Source: Mauremys mutica
Taxonomy: Eukaryota > Chordata > Testudines > Geoemydidae
Direction of reading: 5' to 3'
NCBI RefSeq assembly: GCF_020497125.1
Contig: NC_059072.1
Span: 302,702,781-302,766,780, forward strand
DNA length: 64,000 nucleotides
The notes beneath the pieces were generated by a model that saw only the letters and a program-made list of their open reading frames with translations, had not been told where the DNA came from and did not search any database. Positions 48,153 to 59,847 of the stretch are shown here, piece by piece. Every line of letters starts with the position of its first letter. Positions within the stretch are counted from its first letter, which is position 1. The translations under genes and the position numbers were made by a program.

Positions 48153-48534
48153 TATAGGCACCGACTTGCCTCTGCCCCTGTCCCTGTCCCAACTCCACCC
48201 CTTCCATGAGGCCTCGCCTCTTCCTCACCCCCTTTCCGACCCTTTTGTGAAAATCCCTGCCCCAAGTCCTCCCCCTCCCTGCCCCTATTCTGACTCCTTC
48301 CCCAAATCCCTGCCCCAGCCCCACCTCTTCCCCGCCTCCTCCTCCTCCTCTGAGCATGCCATGTTCCCACTCCTCCCCCTCCTTCCCAGAGCAGCCAAAC
48401 AGCTGTTTGGTGGCGGCTGGGTGGGAAGCGCTGGGAGGTAGGGGAGGAGCGGGGATGCGGGGGCGCGCTCAGGGGAGGAGGTGGGGGAAGAGTCAGCACC
48501 TCCCACAGAGCCACTCACAGAGTCAGCGCCTATG
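48153..48534. mobile_element. hAT-type element (family A, copy 3) inside LTR copy 2
   Basis: Left TATAGGCACCGACT, right (reverse complement) CATAGGCGCTGACT, flanked by a perfect 8-bp duplication ATTTAGGG (48145-48152, 48535-48542). Interior GC-rich with AAACAGCTGTTT at 48397-48408. 382 bp, non-coding. Confidence 0.9.
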
Positions 48535-49353
48535 ATTTAGGGTAAAACTGGTAAACTTGGCCACACTGCTCCTGTGGGGGCAGAGGATCAGGGATTTCTG
48601 TGAGCAGCCAGTGGCAGGGGCTGGGTATCACAAGGGGACTCAGGAACTGGGCTGCACTTCTCAGGTGTGGTATAGTCCAGAGGGGAATGCTTGAGAGGCT
48701 GAAAAGCAGCTAGCTAACACCCAGTCACCAGAGGCAAGACTCCCTCTGGCTAATGGTAGGAGGTAATGAGATGACTCAAAGCCCTGGATACCCCGAGAAC
48801 CATCACAATCCTTTCTCAAGTTATACATTACTGACTGAAAGAAAATCTTAACATAATCCTCCTAGTTCTCAACCAGTGCTTCAGGGGAAATTTTAGCGAG
48901 TGCAGAAAGCTGTAAACAGTGCATACAATCACAGGAGACACTGAAAAATAGGTAGAATTCGCCACTTTGCAGAAGGATTGCACAAATCCCACTATGCCCA
49001 CCCTTGTAATAGCTCTGTTCATGAGGGTACGAGGGGAACAGCCCAATAGGAGCCTCTGGATGCTGGGTAGCTGAGCTCCACGCTGGCTCTGGTTAGGCTG
49101 TCCCTAAGGTAAGTCACTCTATTCATCTGTATTGATGCATTTATGAAGACCCAATGACTGGGGATTCCTGTGTACGGTACATGAAAAGGCAGAAGCTGTT
49201 TTTCTTCCCATAAACTTGAACAGCAGCCACTGCCTGCCTGTGCCTTGAGCAGGTTTGATCCTGTCCCTCCTAGATACCACAGGTTCCAATGCAGCCTTTG
49301 GGCTTTGTAAGGGGAAGGGGAAAGCTGGGCTTTGAACGGAGAGGGGTGAATGC

Positions 49354-50083
49354 TGTGACAGAGTACATTTCTAACTTAGGGCTATAATATGTTCTATCTG
49401 ATTGTTGTTAAGGGGGTTATTGTCTAGATTAAAAAGGGTTAGTTAAATCAGAGGTTGACTGCACATATGCAGAAAAGGGGACAATGGCTTCAGATACTTA
49501 AGAGACCATGAAGGTGATATTTGCTTTGACGTTTTACCTCTAACACCCAATTGAGCTCAACAGTCTAGCTTGGCAAAGGGGAGAAGGGTTCCAGCTTGCA
49601 AACACAGGAAAACTGGAACAAAGAACAGCCCACAAGGACAGAGCAGAGAGAGACTGTTGGAGAACAAACTGACACCCAGAGCCCAGAGATTAGGAGACTG
49701 GGGTAAGAGAGGCCTGCCTAAGCCTTTACGAAAGATAAAGCTGTGTACAGCTTGTTACTGTTTTAAACTCTTCTCCTATAGTTTGCCATTTTCCCACAGT
49801 TAAGGTTAAACAATATTTTAGTTTAAGAAAGCCATTTGGTGTCACTGTATTCTCCACTGGCCACAAGATATCAAAAGGAGGAACCACAGGTACTCAAACC
49901 CACTCAGACCTGTTGGGGGTAAGGACTCCCCGGCTGCTGTAACCAAGAACCTGGTCTGTGAGTGGGAGAATGGTGTGATTTCATTCCAGGGAGGTCGAGG
50001 TATGAGGCCTCCTACCAGTGGGGGGTGCACTCAGAGAGGCATAAGAAGAGGTCTGTCGTGCAGCTAGCTCTGTAACCGTGACA
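49354..50083 (+). mobile_element. Solo LTR
   Basis: A 730-bp block begins TGTGACAGAG and ends GTAACCGTGACA, with flanking AATGC (49349-49353) and AATGT (50084-50088), a 5-bp duplication with one change. No internal retroviral sequence. A different family from 30416-31597 and 14223-14986, because no shared blocks beyond the terminal bases were seen. Confidence 0.75.
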
Positions 50084-52440
50084 AATGTCAGACAAATCAA
50101 TTGACTCCCAGCATGTATTTCTCAACTAACTAATTATGAAAACTCGCAGAACCTTATCAGTCGTGTTTGAGGGACACGGCCCAAGTACCCAGGGTCATAA
50201 GCCTAAAATTAGATTTCCCAGCTGTGTTGTGTTTTTCACTCTGTGTGACCTTATGAATGCTCTCCCTCTGCTCTGCTTGTCTCCCCTGTTGTTATGAGCA
50301 GATAGGGTATTGAAATGTGTAAGAGTCTTGCTCTTGGAGCCTTTCGGAGAGTAAGATTCTTACATATGTCCAAACTCTGCCCACTCACAACAACAAAGGA
50401 GCGAAGTGAGAGGGCTGGTATAAAGGTGGTTTCACCCTAATCCAACGAAAATCTGGAGTGTGCGATTGGGAATCTGAATTTTATCAGAGCAGCCCTGTCT
50501 TTTGGGAGCAGATAGAGAGAAAAGTGTAGAGAGGAAGGTGCAGTTTGAGCACAGCACAGGGAGCCAGGAATATCTGCATTTCACTACTAGATCTGGTGTC
50601 CTTCACAAGAGAATTTTCAAAAGACCTCTTTAGGGCGGCCAGTTTTGAGTGCATCCATGAATGACTGAAAATCAGATTGACTGTTTGGCCGCTCTGGCTG
50701 CCACTGGCCAACCAGCCAAAGAGTTTTCGTGAGCATCCATGTCATAATGTCAAAACTAGTCCCACTGTTTCAAAATGTCACAGCAACCCTTCTTAGGCAC
50801 AGTCAATCTAGGCACTTCAGCAGTCCTTAAATGGACTATTGGGACAGTACTACCTGGATTGACATAAACTCAGACAGGTGTGTGGCTGGCATGACCATAC
50901 ACTGGGTGGTGTGTGTGTGTGTGTCTGTCAGACTCTGCTTTGTTTACAGAGCCCCCTGCAAGTCAGTCAGCATGGCAGCGGTGAGTTATAGAGAAGTCTG
51001 AACGCCTGCTATCTTCCATTATTTTATGCTCTTAACAGTGTTCAAAGGTATTTGAACAGATAATAGCACCCCCCACACCCTTTTCAGACCTCCTCCTGGA
51101 AGAGCAATGAATTTCACTCACACAACCTCTTCCCACCTAGGTGCTTGGAACAGCAGCTAGCATTAACTGCATGCAGGATATGTCATTTTAAATCTCTGTT
51201 TCTCACACACAGACAAAGGAAGGGATTTTGGTCACTCACCAGGAGCCTAACTTTAAAAGAGCAGCATCAGGAAAAATCAATTACTATGCTGTAAAAATAA
51301 AAAACAGTCTTTCCATGTTACACATCTAGTATATGCACCAAGACTTACCTTTTGTGATTGGGTGTTACTGAGCAGGGAGCTGGCCAGTGAATGCCCTGAA
51401 TACAGGGAGAGACACACCTGGACTCGGACATCCAAAAGAGAGGGCCTAGGGGTATGAGCATTGAGTGGGAGTTTAAAAATGACATTATACATTGCCTGGA
51501 TACTCAGCACTGGGCAGAAACTGGGACCCATTAGCAGATATAAATCATATTCAAGGTTTTGCCCATAATCTTGAAAGTTCTCCACAGGGCCGGGCACTGG
51601 CAACCTAAGATATTGTCCTGCTCTTTGTGTCCATGATTGCTTAGAATTTCATGAGCTATGGAACCATCCCAGTCATGAGGGTGAAACATATGAGGGCAGG
51701 AAGCAGAACTTTCTCATCAGCTGGTCATGGCTATTTGGAATTCACTTCCATAACAGATCAGAATGGCAGCGAACTGCACAACCTTCAGAGCAGAATGTTC
51801 GCATCTCCAGCTTAGCAGTCCTGCAATCAAAACCCACCATAATGCCTCCTCCCAACGCCCCCAAACATCCATTTGGAGTTAGAAGGGAAAGAACTAGCGA
51901 TTAGACTGCTTAATGGATTTTATAATTGCATAAGGTACTATGGAACTAAGTATGGGATAAATACCTAGATAGATTAGATTAGATTGGATAGACAGATAAA
52001 ACCAATTAGACAGACTAACTCATAATTATCAAAGGCATGGTTTTCCCTCATATAACAAATATAGTGAAGTTATAATAAATTATACCTTCTATTTGTAGGT
52101 CTCTTTTGTATATTATAGGCTTGGGAAATTGCTTTAACTGTATGTTTTTCTTCTACCATTTCTATATGCATTATGTTTCAAAACACTATAAAGATCAGTT
52201 AGAAAAACACAGTCATTCAGTACAATTAAAACCTGCCTCTAGCGCATGATCCGTCTTCTCTGCAGTGCTGGAAAACAGTCAAGGCTCCGAGTTTACTGCA
52301 GAATTCCAGGGAAATCAGGGCTGACAGCACAAGTTAGCTGATTATGGCAGCAGTGCTCACCTGTTTCTTTTTCTCTATGCCTCACTCCCAACCCACTGTC
52401 CCTTCTTTAGTGTGGCTGGAGATACTACGTAAAAAGTCTC

Positions 52441-52695
52441 CGCTAGAGGAACAAAAGGAACGAAGAAAGAGGAAGATAAGGAGGGGGGAAAATATGGAGA
52501 TAGGGAGGAAAGGAAAATAGAAGAAAGCAGAGGTGGGAGAGTAAAGAGGAGAGTTGTGCAAGAAGCAGTGAAAAGGAAGAGTGAAGAAAGAGGGAGGGGG
52601 AAGGATGGAATGAAGACTGAAGGGGAGAGTCAGGAAGGAGAAAGTCATGGGAGCTTGGAAATAAAACTGCACAGAATGAGGGGGAAGGGGAGCAG
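52441..52695. repeat. Purine-rich low-complexity tract
   Basis: An almost unbroken A/G run on the plus strand (for example 'ggaacgaagaaagaggaagataaggagggggg'). No unit repeats cleanly. Another, shorter tract is at 53255-53365. Confidence 0.8.
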
Positions 52696-52924
52696 AAAGG
52701 GAGTTTAACCTCCACCGCTGCTCTCTTTCCTGACTGTCCCCTAACTATAGTATATTATCAAAAAGAAACTGGCAAAATAGGAAGTAACACATTGCATATA
52801 TAATAATCAGCAGATCTCATGTTTTGGCATTTAAGGCAATCTCTGACTATTAGGGGTCAGAAGGAAACTTTCTTTGGGGTCAAGTTATCTCATATCTGCC
52901 TCCTCAGGATTCCTGTAACCATCC

Positions 52925-52993
52925 TCTGAAGGATCTGGTGTCAGTCACTGTCAGAGACAGGATACTGGACTTTGATTCTGATCTAGCACGAGA
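52925..52993 (+). repeat. LINE 3' tail fragment (CR1-like)
   Basis: Reads 'tgaaggatctggtgtcagtcactgtcagagacaggatactgg', then a diverged 'actttgattctgatctagcac'. Fourth copy of the tail family at 29268-29357. Confidence 0.5.
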
Positions 52994-54151
52994 GTTTCTG
53001 TTTCTCTACGATCTTCTCTTCCATCCCCTCACTCTTTGCACTGTTTTGTTCATTTTGGGGGGCTTATGTCCAATTTAGGACCTCCTCCTAAGAAACACAA
53101 AGCAACCACGACTTATACTATGAATAGCAGGTGATCAATACCTCTGTAGATCAGTTGCTCTGAGCTGGGACCTGAGCTTTGTTTAATTTGTCTGTAAAGT
53201 GCCACACAAACTCTAGGGATGTAGAAATAATAAATGAACACAACAATAATAATGAGAGATGGGAAGGAGGAAAGCTGAAACCGGAGTGGGATGGGAAAAA
53301 GAGATGGGAATGGGAGTGAAGAAATGGGGTAGAAAAAGAAAGGAGGGAAGGAAGAGAGGACAATTTGGAGAAACTTAAAAAAGGCTTTTAAAATTTCTTT
53401 AAAAAATGATTTCATGTCCCTGAGCTCCAAAGACAGGGAATTGAAAAAAAATATATATTTTTTAAAAGAGTGGCTGCCTCTTTGTAAGTGAGGTTTTTCC
53501 AAGTCACAATTTAACATTCACCCAAGTTTAAAGGCATGAAACTTGATTTTTGTTTTAAAAAACGGTAGTTGGTGGAGATCTTAAGGAACATCCCCAACAC
53601 TATTCTAGGTCAGATTTTCTCAAGAGGAGTAGTACTTTATTGAACAGATATTCCCATCAAAGTCAATAGGACTTTTTGTGGAGAAAGGTGTTACTGTGTA
53701 TGGGTATCAGAATCAGACTATAATGTGCTTAAGAAGGTAGAATCTTTTCAGGCCACACTGCAGAATGCATAAAAATATGCCAGTGAAACTGCCAGTGCTT
53801 GTCACAGAAACTGGCACTGAAGTACTGCAGCAATCCTGGCTCAGGGCCCTCCACTCCCCCCCCCCCCCCTCCCTGCCCCAACGTATGAGTAAAAACCATA
53901 TAAACCTGCATAAAACCGATAATAATTGTCAGGGATGGTGGGAAATTGCTCCGGGGTAGGTAAAATTCACTGAATCACACACTAGTCTTGGTGAGCACAG
54001 GAAAATGTGGAATTGCACCATTACCACTCCTAGCCAAAGCTACTGAGCTCAAGCAACACTCGCTGAGATAAAGGCTAAGAAAATAAGCACACATTAGCAT
54101 CATAAAATACAAATGAGAAGCACAGAAAATCCATTAAAGAATGTAAAGTAC

Positions 54152-54358
54152 CAGAAAGGTAAATGGCTTTATCAACCATGAACTCCTCTGCAAAACGAAT
54201 GTGACAAAAATTCTTCTTGCTTTTCCGAATAGCTGTAATATCTCCACACTGCTCAAAGACTTCCTGAATAATTTCCTCAGTAGCATTTTCTGGTAAACCT
54301 CCAACAAACACAGTCTTACACCCAGGAGGTCTCTCTCTTGTGGAAGGTGGTGGAAGAT
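54152..54358 (-). CDS. ENOX1: ENOX1 coding exon (second visible, RRM)
   Basis: A 207-bp minus-strand exon. The acceptor is preceded by a T-rich tract (ttgtttttacttag), and the first two bases complete an Asn codon from the 56476-56649 exon. The donor is TCTG|GTACTT. It encodes LPPPSTRERPPGCKTVFVGG and then LPENATEEIIQEVFEQCGDI, with KKNFCHIRFAEEFMVDKAIY near the end. This is an RNA-recognition motif: RNP2 is TVFVGG and RNP1 is KNFCHIRF. STRERPP, ENATEEIIQ and AEEFMVDKAIY are ENOX1-specific; ENOX2 has ATRERPP, ENGTEQIIV and AEEYMVDKALY. Fully open, no changes in the RNP aromatic positions. Confidence 0.97.
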
Positions 54359-56475
54359 CTAAGTAAAAACAAAAATCACACTGGAACACAAGGCTTTGTC
54401 TTTTTATCCAGTCATCCCAATCATCCCCGTAATCAATTTTATGCACTAAAAATTATTCTGAATAGTAATTTATTTGGGAGGGACAATTAAATATTTTAGG
54501 GATTGGCCAAAACTGGATCCCTGTTTTGATTGATGGTTTCACAGTCAAATCCCTGCCATTATGATTTGCTGTCCAGGTCAGATCCAGAACCCAAAGGGGT
54601 CTATTTTCCTACTTGGATTTAATTGAAATCCCACAAGAAAAGTCTGTGGTATTTTGGATGAGAGGAAGCTTACTGCTGACATGACCTCAGACACAAACCC
54701 TAAACTCTAGTGTAAATCTGAGCTGGGTCTGAACTCAGCCACGTTGGCTCACCTCTAATTTTGTACACAACACCAACTCAAATCGATGGGTGATGAAAAT
54801 CAGGCCACATTTGTTTAGGTGCCTGCATATGGACATGGGAGCCTACACTTCAGGCACTCAGGTTTGAAGATGTTACCCAGTCTTAGCATAATTTCATTTC
54901 TCTTTTGTAATACAGAAGCACAGCAAACAGCAAAACAGAGTGGGAAACACGATGCAATGACAACATGATGAAAACCCTCTGCCCGTTATCTACTTTGTCT
55001 TGTTGCCAGATAATAGAACAGAGGCTAGAGCAAGGGAAGGATAACCTAATAGCACACAGAATACTCAGTTGGCTGTGAAACACCACAGGATGAGGCGACT
55101 TTAAAAAAAATGATCATCATTTACATTTAAATGAGCAAACTTAAATTTTTGGAGGCTGTATAAAAGATAGAGTGTACATTGTCGTCATTGTCATAATGTT
55201 TCACTTTGTTTATATGCAGATTACTAGAGCACTTTTCTGGGGGAAAAAAACCCAGTTACAAGCCAACATTGATTAATATGAATTAGTTATTTGGCACTTA
55301 AATACGGTGAGTGAGGTTAGTCTTTTAATTGTTTCTGAAACCCAGTCTGTTTGCTTAAACAATGGGCTAGGCACAGTACAAACACAGAGCAAAATTCTGT
55401 TTGCTTCGCTTTCTTTTTTAACCATGGTGCTGGTGAAAGGTGCCAACTGATGACCCTAGGAACTGAAGTCCTCTGATTTAGTCACAAGATTCTGCCTTGC
55501 TCAGTGGGAAGATTCCAGTCCCTGCACTCAAGGGAGCATAGGGACTGCTTCCCAGGGCAAATATGGTGCTCTGAAAGGGCAGGGAGAGCTATAGATTTGC
55601 CCTCTCTACATGTCAAGCCCCAGATTTGGCCACCAGCCTGGGGTGACTATGCTGTATGCCATGGCATTCCTCCTGTACCCTGGGTAGTTCCCAAGTGCTC
55701 TCTCTGGGCAGCTCAGCTCATCACCACTTACTACAACCGGTGGGCACTTTGCACAGTCTACTCCAGAAGAGGTACACAGTGGGTGACCGTTATGTAAGCT
55801 TCCCAGTATCTCCTTACCAACCCACCTTCCCCACAACTCAGAGGGAACCCAGGCTAGGAGGTGAGGCAATAGGTGAGTCTTCATGCTCATTCTCACTGAA
55901 GTCTCTCTTCTGAGACTGTCAGTCTCAAAGGTGCCCCATCTGTGTGCTGTTTTTGTGATGTGGACACCTGATCTAAGAGCACCACACTCAGTTCATAAGG
56001 GCCAGTGAATAACCATTGAACACTGACAATTTTCCTTCGCTACTGACTTGTGCTGGATTTGAATGAGTGACATAGAAATGAAAAAGAAATGCAGAGGGGA
56101 ATGGCTTATTAAAACTAAGTGAGACTTCCAGTCTCCTTCAGCTTTGTTAGATTAATCCACTTTCGTTTCTTACAAAACGTATTCCTATGTTTGCCCTTGT
56201 ATTTGTAAAGATGAATGAACATGTTCTAATATTCTACCACATTTCATACACACAACACTTACATACAATTTGGTTGGAAACATTTTAGTTACCAGCGCAT
56301 ATCCAAAAATTATTAACTTTATTAAATCAGTTCTATTTCTTGCATACATGCCACTGTGGTTCCTTTTGTATTTATAAAGAAAATGTGCTCAAATACTGTT
56401 TGGCACCTAGAAACATTTTATGCAAAATATTAAGAAAACAAGATTGCCAAGCATTCTTTCATCCGATCCACTTAC
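54359..56475 (-). other. ENOX1 intron, 2.1 kb
   Basis: Intron between the first two visible exons, with donor GTAAGT and acceptor ACTTAG. I see no gene or clear young repeat in it. A stretch near 54815-54860 ('tttaggtgcctgcatatgg') resembles the palindromic repeat at 4098-4183. Confidence 0.75.
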
Positions 56476-56649
56476 TTGGGTTTGGAGGGAAGAGTGTACA
56501 GCTTTTGCAGTGAATTATTTCTTTGACTACAGGCACATCTGTTTGTGGCGGCGGCGGTACTAACCCCATGCCTGGTATCATCGGGTTAATTGGAGTTATT
56601 CCAGTCATCATGCTGAGGCTTGGATCAAAGCCTGGTACACAGATTGAAT
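56476..56649 (-). CDS. ENOX1: ENOX1 coding exon (first visible, before RRM)
   Basis: A 174-bp minus-strand exon too small to stand out by length. The acceptor TTTACAG precedes ATTCAATC; two bases complete an Asp codon from an exon further upstream. The donor is CCAA|GTAAGT. It encodes SICVPGFDPSLSMMTGITPI, NPMIPGMGLVPPPPQTDVPV and VKEIIHCKSCTLFPPNP, with the final A forming Asn with the next exon. It is the Pro/Met-rich linker in front of the RRM and holds a CKSC pair of cysteines. Sequence as in mammalian ENOX1 apart from a few substitutions in the proline run. The initiating exon was searched for to 64000 and not found. Confidence 0.94.
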
Positions 56650-57825
56650 CTGTAAATACATCACATAAAACCTTGGCTTATAAATCTTGAAACTACTTCT
56701 TGTTTCCATTTTCCTGCACAGACCGTTTTGCTCTAGGCTTTTTCTCTAGGTATCACTGGATAAAAAAAGGAAAAAAAAAAAAAAGGCCGCATTTCAGCCA
56801 GCCAGCCCACTGAAAACAAATTAAAACTATGCATAAAGGAGGAAATTTATATAATTTAAAATATTAATATGACTGAGTGCAACACAGCACATTAATGTGT
56901 AAAACCATGCACCATGAAGCTCTGTTATTATCTGGAATGCAATTTTCTGTTTTATAATGCCACTGTGTTGTTTACACTGGCTTCTGACCCAGAATGTGGG
57001 AAGAATATCATTTAACACTGATATGCCCTCTATATCTAATTGTCAGTTTTAACAAAACTTAGTCTTCTCACATAAGTGACCTTGATTTATGAACACTATA
57101 GAAAAAGCTCCACTTCTAAGTGTGTTTTATAAGTCTGGCCTGACAAAAATTCCAAGTGTTTTTTTCTTGGAAACTAAAGTTGCTACTGCACCTAATAAGG
57201 TCTTGTTTGAAGCTGAGAATTAACTTATTCTCAAGCTGGTATTTAGCTGGTTTAGTAAATTCTCTTAAACATACCTATTATTAAATACAAACTTATAGTC
57301 CCCTTAAGTAAATTCATATGAAATGCATATTTGGTTTTCATACACCCTTCCCCATATCTCTTTGCCAAACATTACATACATATTGTTAAAATCTGAAATT
57401 TAGTTGGATTTTATAGCACCAGACCCATGGCATCCTGAATTAGAATAAGCAGATGTTTTAGATGAACATGGTCAATTTTTTAAATTCTCATTTGTTAGAA
57501 ACATGTTTTTTGGTTTCTTGAAGCACAATAAATAAAACATTTTGAGAGAGTGATCTCTTTGTTGGCACAACACTGCTGCTATTTGATGTTATCAATTATT
57601 TAAAAGAAAAGTGAGTTACTTGGGTTGTCCACAGGTTTTCTGCAGAGCTTTCTGGATAGCAATTGCGAAGTATTTAATGATGCATGCAAAGTCAGGAGTT
57701 AGTTCAGCAGCTTGGGAGTGTGCTTTGAACAAAGAGAGAAACTGTCTTTTTTGAGAGCACAAATTGGCAGATTTGAACTACACCTTGTTATGAGGCAGCA
57801 TGATGATTGGTCCACGCATAGACCC

Positions 57826-58043
57826 AAGAACCTGGAAATCCTCAATTGTAATCCTCGATCCGGCACTGATATGCTGTGCGGTCCTGGGCAAGTGTACTAA
57901 CTGCTCTGCAGCTCAGTCTCTGCATTTGTAAAACAAGTATAATAATACTTCCCTACCTGCAAAGATTAACTCAAGCGTGTTTAGCACTTTGTAGGTGTAA
58001 AGCACGCTGCAAGTGCTAAATATGATCTCTGTATTATTATTTG
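57826..58043 (+). repeat. MIR SINE
   Basis: Shows 'gatccggcactgatatgctgtgcggtcctgggcaagt', then 'agctcagtctctgcatttgtaaaacaagtataataatact' and 'tgcaaagattaa', with a tail 'agcacgctgcaagtgctaaatatgatc'. This is the MIR core and 3' part. Confidence 0.75.
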
Positions 58044-58739
58044 CTGAAATACCAGTAATTCTCTTTTACCAAATTCACATAACCAAAAAACCAAAAGTCA
58101 AAATGCTCTGGCTGAGAACTGCTATGCCAGTAGAAATACTCTCTAGTTCCGCTGCACACTCTCGATTGCGCCAGCACTGACTATGTTCTGCTTTCAAGCC
58201 ATTCTATTTTATAGCAAGCATACAGCAAGCAAGAATTTGCTCTAGGCTTATTGTAGACTAGTATTAATGAAAGCTCATGATATTACATTACTTTTTTCTA
58301 ATAAGTGGGCTTATGAAAAAGGTTTTGCTCTGGGTGTGATTTTTTTTCCTTTTTCTTTTTTTCTTTTTTTCTTTTTTTTAATATAGAGGCATGTACATTG
58401 CTTCCAGATTATGCTTTGAAACTCCACAGCTGCCATTTATTTCATGGGAGGCCGTAGCTGCCATATTAAACATTCATGTTTCGGAAGTGCTGTGAGATAA
58501 ACTCAAAGGTGAAAGGGCGGGATGCAATTCACATGAGTCCTTAGGCGATTCTAATTTTCTCACTCGCATTTTTAAAAGTCACACTGCTGACAGTCACAGC
58601 AGGCCATGATCTCCCAAAGGCAGCCTGCGGTGGATAGAAGCCCATCCTTACAACTTGCTACCAGAAGTGCCTGGATAGTTCCATCACAAACAAAAAGTAA
58701 CATCACATAGTACTGAATGCGATACCTTCTATCATGTCG

Positions 58740-58775
58740 ATAGGTAACTATATGCAGATAGGTAACTATATGCAG
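58740..58775 (+). repeat. 18-bp tandem duplication
   Basis: The unit ATAGGTAACTATATGCAG occurs twice in perfect tandem. It probably arose by replication slippage. Confidence 0.9.
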
Positions 58776-59117
58776 CATCCACAGCAGGACCAACACATTC
58801 TGAAAGATGCAGGTAGTCAGGCAAAGTTCTCCATGCTGCTTATGCATCTCTCAGGGGCTTTCTAGAAGCCGGTGGAAAACACTACCATCTGGTTGTACTC
58901 ATGTAGGATGTATAAAGGTTGCATAGAGCCAATATTTCTGTGATATATTTCAGTGTGCCTTGGCATCTCTGTCCCCTGATAGGTGCGTGTGGTGAGACAG
59001 AGGAATAGTCAGGAGCTCCTGAAAACTAATTTTACGTCTCATGGGGCCTGATCCAAAGCTCAATGAAGATAATGAAAGACTCTTGTTGATTTCAGTGAGC
59101 TTTGGCTCAGGTCCACA

Positions 59118-59278
59118 ATGGCTTTCTCTGTGGCTTTGGGCAAGTCATTTAACTTGTGAGGTTCAGCTTCCCTGGCTGTTAAATTGAGAATGAAACGCCT
59201 GCATGCCTCACAGGGGTTTTGTGAGGATGCATTAGTTATGTTTGTAAAGCACACTGAAGAAGAAAAACATTATACGAA
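59118..59278 (+). repeat. MIR-derived inverted repeat, left arm (161 bp)
   Basis: A MIR-like segment (ATGGCTTTCTCTGTGGCTTT .. AAAACATTATACGAA) that is base-for-base identical to the reverse complement of 60662-60822. Identity begins and ends sharply. The MIR match itself ('gggcaagtcatttaactt', 'cacaggggttttgtgagga') continues a little to about 59300. Confidence 0.95.
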
Positions 59279-59847
59279 TGCTAGGAGTTGTTATTATGGA
59301 TTGCAGTGTTGCAAACATTTCCCAGCCATGACATCTGCATGTATTAGATGGTGAACTAGGGTCTTGTAGCCAACCCCCTTGCAACTTCCAACAAAGAAAT
59401 TCAGTGGATATGCTATAATACAGTACAACGTGCTATGCTTATGTTTCACTCATACAGTAATGGCAAATAGGTGCTTTATACTTCTTTTCTAGTTGTCTTT
59501 ATTTCATTAGACATTGTGAACACCTTGGGGATATAACAGCAAGTTAATCATTTACTCACAAAGTGAGAACTTGACATTTTATTTTCCTTCTGGAGGTTCT
59601 GCTTTATTTTGCTGACCAGTACCACACCAAGCCTCTTGCTCATATGGGCTACAGTATCTCTTTGGCCACAGTAACAGGTTTCCCAACCTTAAGTTTTGCC
59701 TTTCTATTTTCAACTGGATTAAGGTCACCCTACCAATCTATCTATTACCAGATAGGAATGTTTTTCTTCTTCTGTTTAACATTTTGTTTCACTCCCCCCG
59801 ACCAGATTACTAAAAATTAGACCTTTTTAAAAAAATGGATAATCAAC

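Larger units (their letters stand above)
47100..48811 (+). mobile_element. LTR-like repeat, copy 2
   Basis: Second copy of the 33400-34846 repeat, in the same orientation, ending 'gagaaccatcaca'. The polyadenylation signal AATAAA is at 48082-48087, in the same position as in copy 1. It is interrupted by a palindromic Penelope-like insertion (47310-47497) and a hAT element (48153-48534). The left border is approximate. Confidence 0.6.
45936..54151 (-). other. ENOX1 intron, 8.2 kb
   Basis: Intron between the 54152-54358 and 45702-45935 exons, with donor GTACTT and acceptor TTTCAG. Besides the listed repeats, I recognise nothing in about 45940-46515, 46820-47100, 48815-49348, 50090-52440 and 52995-54150. 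Purine-rich stretches at 52441-52695 and 53230-53370 generate Ser/Pro/Phe-rich frames on the minus strand that are not genes. Confidence 0.8.

Noticed and set aside
52382..52715. Minus-strand frames rich in Ser, Phe, Pro and Leu
   Set aside because: They are translations of a purine-rich low-complexity tract; no start context, splice sites or known domain.
56476..56649. ENOX2 instead of ENOX1
   Set aside because: Diagnostic residues in all five exons (MTGITPINP, STRERPP, ENATEEIIQ, SEAITVLL, FNASTRQ) agree with ENOX1 and differ from ENOX2.
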